From Bacteroidales bacterium (lineage in GTDB: Bacteria; Bacteroidota; Bacteroidia; Bacteroidales; WCHB1-69): a DNA stretch of 11,321 nt. The position numbers were made by a program, and so were the translations under genes. The notes under the pieces are model-generated. The model worked only from the letters and a program-made list of their open reading frames with translations. It was not told where the DNA came from and did no database searches. Every line of letters starts with the position of its first letter. Positions within the stretch are counted from its first letter, which is position 1. Below are positions 7,175 through 11,321 of the stretch, piece by piece. The stretch covers positions 1-11,321 of the forward strand of contig JALNYF010000062.1 in NCBI GenBank assembly GCA_023229985.1, given 5' to 3'.

Positions 7175-7180
7175 AGGAGG
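7175..7180 (+). promoter_or_regulatory. Strong Shine-Dalgarno sequence of hsp20
   Basis: AGGAGG lies 8 bases before the ATG at 7189, an ideal Shine-Dalgarno distance. No other gene here has a comparable site, in keeping with the usual lack of such sites in Bacteroidota. It fixes the start codon and suggests a high translation rate. Confidence 0.85.
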
Positions 7181-7188
7181 ACTTAATC

Positions 7189-7617
7189 ATGACAACATTA
7201 GTTAGAAGAAATCAAAATTGGTTACCATCTATTTTCAATGAAATTTTCGACAATGAATGGATGGAAGACGCGAAAAAGGTTCCGGCAGTAAACATCAAAG
7301 AATCAAAAAACGAATATACAGTTGATGTAGCTGCTCTCGGGATGGAAAAAGAAGATTGCAAAATCTCCATTGATGAACACAATAATTTGGTTATATCCAT
7401 GGAAAAGAGCAAGGAGAACAAAACGGAAGACAAAGAATATTGCTATTTACGGAAGGAGTTTTCATATTCCAAATATCAAAAATCCTTTATCTTACCGGAA
7501 GATGTAGATGTCGATAAAATTGAAGCGAAGGTACAACACGGCATTTTATCGGTTACATTACCAAAAATTTCCGAAACCGAACGTCGAAACCCGCAAAGGG
7601 TGATTGACATCCAATAA
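7189..7617 (+). CDS. hsp20: Small heat-shock protein, Hsp20/alpha-crystallin family
   Basis: The 142-residue product is an ATP-independent chaperone that binds unfolding proteins and forms large oligomers in the cytoplasm. A short N-terminal arm (1-30, with WLPSIFNEIFDNEW as seen in bacterial Hsp20) leads into the alpha-crystallin domain (about 31-126). This begins VPAVNIKES, has the sheet ending in YLRKEFSYSKYQKSFILPEDV (split here by position: 86-106), and closes with the family motif HGILSVTLPK (117-126). The C-terminal tail has the IxI anchor I139-D140-I141, which docks on neighbouring subunits. The start is set by a strong Shine-Dalgarno site. The gene is probably transcribed alone, from a promoter overlapped by a palindrome, and ended by a strong bidirectional terminator. 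All family features are present. Confidence 0.95.
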   Translation: MTTLVRRNQNWLPSIFNEIFDNEWMEDAKKVPAVNIKESKNEYTVDVAALGMEKEDCKISIDEHNNLVISMEKSKENKTEDKEYCYLRKEFSYSKYQKSFILPEDVDVDKIEAKVQHGILSVTLPKISETERRNPQRVIDIQ

Positions 7618-7630
7618 GATTTTTACATTG

Positions 7631-7670
7631 AATAAAAAAGGGAAATGGGAAACTATTTCCCTTTTTTATT
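7631..7670. terminator. Bidirectional terminator between hsp20 and the amidase gene
   Basis: The arms 7631-7646 and 7655-7670 are perfectly complementary over 16 bp, around an 8-base loop. The centre is GGGAAA/TTTCCC and the outer parts are A-runs on the left and T-runs on the right, so a U-tract forms on either strand. It lies 13 bases after the hsp20 stop and 8 bases from the amidase stop, and ends both convergent genes. Confidence 0.9.
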
Positions 7671-7678
7671 GCTTATTA

Positions 7679-10600
7679 TTACTGCTTGATGAACTTGATA
7701 TTGTAAAGTACGATATTCCCATCACTCAGTTGAATGAAATACATTCCGGAAGACCATTCATGAACATCAATTTTGGCAGCTCCCAATGAGAGGTATTCTG
7801 TCTTTAACAAGTGTCCGTATAAATCAAATATTCTTACGGTCATCAACTTTTCATCCATTAATTGCAACTTTTCTCCGCTCACGCTTTCATCTAAAGACAA
7901 ACTGATCATCAAATAGTCATGGGCAGGATTGGGATACAGATTCATTTTGAGATGATGATTCAAATCAAGAATGGTGAGATGGTCCGCAGGGCGATACACA
8001 AATCCGTCGGATTGGACGAAATTGGAGAGTAAGCCGGCACTATTTCTGGCACGAACTTTTACTATATAACGTTCATTTTCCACTAATCTCATTCGTTCTG
8101 AAAAATGGGTACTCAGCCCGACAGATGTCCATCTCGCCAAATCAGACGAAGGGACGTTAGTGATTTGATATTCATAAGATTGCACATCGGAGTGTAGCTC
8201 GTCGGCAGCAAGCCAATTTGCCGAAACTACGTCAGTGGTCAATACATCCAAATCTTGGTCCGGACCATCATTTACCACGCGCAGTATGGAAGGCGGTGTA
8301 TAATCGACTTTTAAAGATTTTTCTGCTAGAAGCGAAAAATTCAAGGCATCGTCAATGACAATCGATTTAATTTTAGTTTTGGGCGTTCCATTCTCTGCTT
8401 GGTAAATTGCATCACTGTTCACACCTGCCCCGGCAGTAATTTGTATCACCGCATCTCTGGAGCGATAGACCCTAAAATTATCCATCATTACATTCGCTTG
8501 ATTGCTATGAAATGAGAAGAATGAACTGCGAGTGGTCAAAGGCGAAGTGTCACGCCATTGTCCCAAACAAATTCCGTCTCTAAAGAACCATATCTCTCCG
8601 CTTTGCCGATCGTGTATGATTCGATAAAAAAAGTTTGTGCCAATCGTGGTTGTAACATTGTGACAACGATACATTTCCGTTTTAACACCTTGTATTACCT
8701 TATAGAAACAGACACAGCCATCATTCGGGAAAACAGCAATGTAATATGCACTTTCACTATTTTCAAAGAGATTAGTGTCACTGTGGAAATAGATGCCCAA
8801 TTCATCTTGTGCTGAATTTGTTTGAAGGAATTTTCCATAAAAATCATACATATAAACGTCGCTCAAATCGCCCTTCAAGGCAGTGGCAAGGTTTGCACTA
8901 ACCATATCATTCTGAAATAATTGCGAGTTATTAATAGACCACGTGCCGCTGTTTATCCGCCAAGCATTCAGGTTTAAGTCATCGAAATTATCACAAAAGA
9001 AACCGCGGTTAGGATTGGCAGTCCATCGTGTCCCATCATTTCCCATGACTTGGTAGAAGCGATAGAGGAGATAATGGTCGTCTTCATCTTGAAAATTAAG
9101 GTTAAAACTGCTCGTAACCCATTGATTTTCATCGAAGGCGATATAAGTAGTGGGAGGATTATCAATAACAGGAATAATGGCGTTCCATTCTGCGTGCCAG
9201 CCGGCATCATTGGTACCGCAATCGGAGCGGAACTCTACCAATAAAGAATTACCGGAAGATACGACAGTGCCGGGAGATTGGGTGTTCCAACGTCCCAATA
9301 ATGGAGCAAAAACCGAACTACCATCGTATATCCACATAAAATCATAATCATCTTCCAATTCAAACTCCGAGAAAGAGAGGGTAATTGTTTCAGCATCGGG
9401 AACAGAGATGAGGAATAATTGCCTTTCGTCGTCTCCATAGTTTGCCACATCTCCGCCGGAGTCGGTCAAGATTCCGGTGGGAGTATGATAAGAAATCACG
9501 GGGGAATCGTCATTCACTAATTTAAAATAATAGTTCCAATTCCAATAAGGACCGGGGTCGGTATGCGATTGATCGGGGTAATGTTGATGTCCCCGAATTT
9601 TGATGCATGCTCCTTCGCCGCCAAGGTCATGTAATCCCGAATTAAGCACGGTTCCGTTATCTAATGTATCTCTGTAGAACATGCGCAACGGGGAGATTCC
9701 GTTTCTATTGCAAATATCGCGGGTTAGATCAGCCGAAGCCTGATACATTTCCGGTGTAAAGTAACTCTGAATGTCTCCATAAGCCTCGTGTTCCAGGCCG
9801 ACCGTATAAGGATTAGCAGAGCGGACGTGCCACGCTTTATCCGATTCTCTTACCATTTGCGTAATTTGTCCGTCTATCGAACGAATGACATAGTGAGCGG
9901 ACGCTTCCGCCCCTACCCCATTATAGGTACAATCTTGAAACCAAGCGATGGCACCTGCATACGTTCCTGCCGTATAATGTATGGTAACGGATGAAATGGG
10001 TGTTCCATTGCGTCCGGAATAATTACAAACGCCTGCAGGTGACCAAATTGCTCCACTATAATCCGGTACCACATCGCGCGACTCCGCGGCATCAACAGGA
10101 GGTATTTCCCGGTATGGCACACTCCTATCGGGAAGATAAATTCTCTCTTCGTCCAAGAAGAGAACGGAAGATTCCAAAAAGGGTAAATGATCGCCAAAAA
10201 TCCCTTGCCAATCGATTTCATAAGGCAAAATTTCCAATTGGCGACATAGATTGCGATCATCTAAAAATTTATAAATGGCATACAGATTACTTTCGGAAGC
10301 AAAATTGAAAGTTTGGTCACAATTGCGCGGCAATTCCGACAATTCGTCGAGAATCAATCGCTGTTCAACAAGGGTAGAACCGATATTCCACCTTTGCTGA
10401 AGTTGGGAATATGCCGCTGCATAAGCCAGAATATTGGCACGCGGAGACGCGATGATTTCTTCCTGACTAACCCCCGATAAATCAGAAACATAGATCAGAT
10501 TATCCCGAAAAACACCTTTTCCGTCAAGGGTAAGTCCCATTACGCCATAAGTTGCCGGCAGTGAACTCGAATCTGCATCCGTGATATCCGGCATCAGGTG

Positions 10601-10828
10601 ACAAAACCGTGAATAAGTGAAAGCAACCGCTTCCAAAATACCCTTGGGAATAGTCGGATAATGTTCATACGCCTCCGCAAAATAGGGCTGCACCCTATCA
10701 TAATGATTCAAAACAGAGCGGCTAATCTGCTCTTCCACAGCAAAATCAATACGCTCAGGCCCTTGAGACTGACTATAAATACATTTAACAAAAGTTAGAA
10801 GAAGTAAAAAGAAAATAAGTTTTTTCAT
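7679..10828 (-). CDS. Secreted multidomain N-acetylmuramoyl-L-alanine amidase with T9SS sorting domain
   Basis: A 1049-residue exported protein that probably cuts the amide bond between MurNAc and the peptide of peptidoglycan. Residues 1-20 form a signal peptide (MKKLIFFLLLLTF; cleavage likely after IYS). Residues about 55-145 resemble a transglycosylase-like module (ILEAVAFTYSRF, YGVMGL), but Tyr72 stands where the catalytic Glu is expected. The Amidase_2 domain spans about 278-438, with zinc ligands predicted as His284 (TIHYTAG), His414 (RGHQHYP) and Asp424 (HTDPG), and Glu346 in VGLEHE. His422 replaces the common Lys two residues before the last ligand. A CUB-like domain follows (about 446-552, DDYDFMWIYDG), then a concanavalin-like domain (about 610-790), a fibronectin-III-like domain (about 843-945) and a type A T9SS sorting domain (about 962-1049, YPNP to YFIQL and IKFIK). 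The T9SS tail implies surface anchoring or release. The substrate is inferred: own wall, prey or debris. Confidence 0.88.
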   Translation of the reverse strand: MKKLIFFLLLLTFVKCIYSQSQGPERIDFAVEEQISRSVLNHYDRVQPYFAEAYEHYPTIPKGILEAVAFTYSRFCHLMPDITDADSSSLPATYGVMGLTLDGKGVFRDNLIYVSDLSGVSQEEIIASPRANILAYAAAYSQLQQRWNIGSTLVEQRLILDELSELPRNCDQTFNFASESNLYAIYKFLDDRNLCRQLEILPYEIDWQGIFGDHLPFLESSVLFLDEERIYLPDRSVPYREIPPVDAAESRDVVPDYSGAIWSPAGVCNYSGRNGTPISSVTIHYTAGTYAGAIAWFQDCTYNGVGAEASAHYVIRSIDGQITQMVRESDKAWHVRSANPYTVGLEHEAYGDIQSYFTPEMYQASADLTRDICNRNGISPLRMFYRDTLDNGTVLNSGLHDLGGEGACIKIRGHQHYPDQSHTDPGPYWNWNYYFKLVNDDSPVISYHTPTGILTDSGGDVANYGDDERQLFLISVPDAETITLSFSEFELEDDYDFMWIYDGSSVFAPLLGRWNTQSPGTVVSSGNSLLVEFRSDCGTNDAGWHAEWNAIIPVIDNPPTTYIAFDENQWVTSSFNLNFQDEDDHYLLYRFYQVMGNDGTRWTANPNRGFFCDNFDDLNLNAWRINSGTWSINNSQLFQNDMVSANLATALKGDLSDVYMYDFYGKFLQTNSAQDELGIYFHSDTNLFENSESAYYIAVFPNDGCVCFYKVIQGVKTEMYRCHNVTTTIGTNFFYRIIHDRQSGEIWFFRDGICLGQWRDTSPLTTRSSFFSFHSNQANVMMDNFRVYRSRDAVIQITAGAGVNSDAIYQAENGTPKTKIKSIVIDDALNFSLLAEKSLKVDYTPPSILRVVNDGPDQDLDVLTTDVVSANWLAADELHSDVQSYEYQITNVPSSDLARWTSVGLSTHFSERMRLVENERYIVKVRARNSAGLLSNFVQSDGFVYRPADHLTILDLNHHLKMNLYPNPAHDYLMISLSLDESVSGEKLQLMDEKLMTVRIFDLYGHLLKTEYLSLGAAKIDVHEWSSGMYFIQLSDGNIVLYNIKFIKQ

Positions 10829-10877
10829 AAAATAGATAATGATTAGGTAGATGAGTCATAGTGAACTAATGAGGTTG

Positions 10878-10908
10878 CAAATATACATTCATGCTTAAGC
10901 GATTTCAA
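10878..10908 (-). promoter_or_regulatory. Promoter of the amidase gene
   Basis: On the minus strand, TTG (10908-10906) is followed after 20 bases by TATATTTG (10885-10878), a full -7 match with normal spacing. The -33 lacks the first T of TTTG. Transcription would start near 10871-10873, about 45 bases before the ATG at 10828. No Shine-Dalgarno sequence is seen before that ATG. Confidence 0.6.
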
Positions 10909-10991
10909 TAGCTGTTAGCACTTTTAACTTTCTTTAACATATTAATAAAATATTGACAAACAAAAGGAATAAGTATCATTTTATGATTTTG

Positions 10992-10999
10992 TACTTTTG
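10992..10999 (+). promoter_or_regulatory. Promoter -7 element of the EamA-type transporter gene
   Basis: TACTTTTG followed by CGCC matches TAnnTTTG and ends 21 bases before the ATG at 11021, leaving a leader of about 15 bases. There is no TTTG 19-21 bases upstream. It points away from the amidase promoter, so the two genes are divergent. Confidence 0.5.
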
Positions 11000-11020
11000 C
11001 GCCTCAAAAAAATTGACGAA

Positions 11021-11321
11021 ATGGTGGGAGAAATTATGGCAATAGGTGTGGCAGCGATGTGGGCAAGCAGCGCGCTTTTTTTTGATTTTGCGAATCGAAA
11101 ATTACTGCCCATCAACACCAATTTTATTCGAATGGTTTTTGCATTTATTCCCATTAGTTTACTATTATATATAGTCAGCGGGAATTTGTTTTTAAGTCAC
11201 ACCAACTTAGAGACGTGGTTATGGATTGGCGCATCCGGCTTTGTGGGATTTGTTTTTGGCGACTACTTCCTCTTTGCCTCCTACAAGGAAATTCACGCCA
11301 CTTATACGCAACTTATCATGA
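11021..11321 (+). CDS. EamA/DMT-family membrane transporter (partial, N-terminal 100 residues)
   Basis: The frame is open from the ATG at 11021 to the window end. Three hydrophobic segments are visible: about residues 4-23 (IMAIGVAAMWASSALFF), 35-54 (FIRMVFAFIPISLLLYIVSG) and 66-87 (with GFVGFVFGDYFLFASYKEI). The GDYFLFASYKEI pattern after the third span, the Trp-Ala-Ser in the first span and the NFIR before the second are typical of EamA-domain proteins of the drug/metabolite transporter superfamily, which move small metabolites across the inner membrane. Such proteins usually have about ten spans in two repeats, so roughly a third is present. A second ATG at 11036 is an alternative start. 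The substrate is unknown. Confidence 0.75.
   Translation, partial: MVGEIMAIGVAAMWASSALFFDFANRKLLPINTNFIRMVFAFIPISLLLYIVSGNLFLSHTNLETWLWIGASGFVGFVFGDYFLFASYKEIHATYTQLIM

Noticed and set aside
7105..7180. Pairing of TCTTTT (7105-7110) with AGGAGG (7175-7180) as an RNA thermometer
   Set aside because: The pairing relies mostly on G-U pairs, the loop is over 60 bases, and the first segment may lie before the transcription start.
7071..7188. CIRCE or HAIR heat-shock operator before hsp20
   Set aside because: Neither inverted repeat is present; TTGAGT at 7091-7096 resembles half of a HAIR site but has no partner.
7604..7789. Short plus-strand frame starting in the end of hsp20
   Set aside because: It runs through the strong terminator and into the antisense of the amidase tail, so it is unlikely to be expressed.
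9913..10308. Open frames on both strands in other frames of the amidase gene (up to 115 codons)
   Set aside because: They overlap a gene with clear domains across its whole length and have no start signals or recognisable motifs.
10765..10828. Lipoprotein signal (Cys16) at the amidase N-terminus
   Set aside because: The residues before Cys are F-V-K; Lys at -1 does not fit a lipobox, so ordinary signal peptidase cleavage is more likely.
10953..10987. TTGACA (10953-10958) with TATGAT (10982-10987) as a sigma-70-type promoter
   Set aside because: The gap is 23 bases, far from the usual 17, and the TAnnTTTG element just downstream explains the start better.
1..11321. CRISPR array, tRNA or rRNA genes, insertion sequences, or a new defence system
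   Set aside because: No regularly spaced repeats, no cloverleaf-like sequence, no transposase and no defence-type domain were seen; most genes are housekeeping or known families.

Overview
The window looks like chromosomal DNA of a member of the Bacteroidota, probably Bacteroidales-like. The gene content points there: a GlmU-like bifunctional sugar nucleotidyltransferase of the Bacteroidota type, a zinc-free L31 (rpmE2), and a large secreted protein ending in a type A Por/type IX secretion (T9SS) sorting domain. The intergenic DNA also fits. It is very AT-rich, most genes lack a Shine-Dalgarno sequence, and almost every gene or operon is preceded by TAnnTTTG, the -7 element of the Bacteroidota primary sigma factor. 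Species cannot be told from the sequence.

Layout, left to right. Bases 1-30 hold the first ten codons of a leftward gene that starts like a signal peptide. Its promoter and a leader hairpin lie in a 335-base divergent regulatory region. Rightward from 366 come rpmE2, a terminator, then a tight cluster of glmU-like gene, lon and maf (12-base gap, then a 1-base overlap). Next, with their own promoters, come an OPT-family oligopeptide transporter and a small heat-shock protein (Hsp20). A 16-bp perfect stem separates hsp20 from a convergent 1049-residue secreted N-acetylmuramoyl-L-alanine amidase on the minus strand. A 192-base divergent promoter region then leads to the start of an EamA/DMT-type membrane transporter, cut off by the window end.

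How the genes relate. Most are housekeeping: translation (L31), cell-envelope precursor synthesis (GlmU-like), proteolysis (Lon), nucleotide-pool or septum-related hydrolysis (Maf), peptide uptake (OPT) and protein folding (Hsp20). The amidase is the most specialised gene. It joins a degenerate transglycosylase-like module, a zinc amidase, a CUB-like domain, a concanavalin-like domain, a fibronectin-like domain and a T9SS tail, so it probably acts at or outside the cell surface on peptidoglycan.

I found no CRISPR array, tRNA, rRNA, insertion sequence or clear new defence system. The most interesting signals are regulatory: a promoter-like element whose start site would fall inside a terminator arm (646-691), a terminator-like hairpin in the leader of the left-edge gene, and a palindrome in the hsp20 promoter. 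The amidase's altered catalytic positions are also worth a look.
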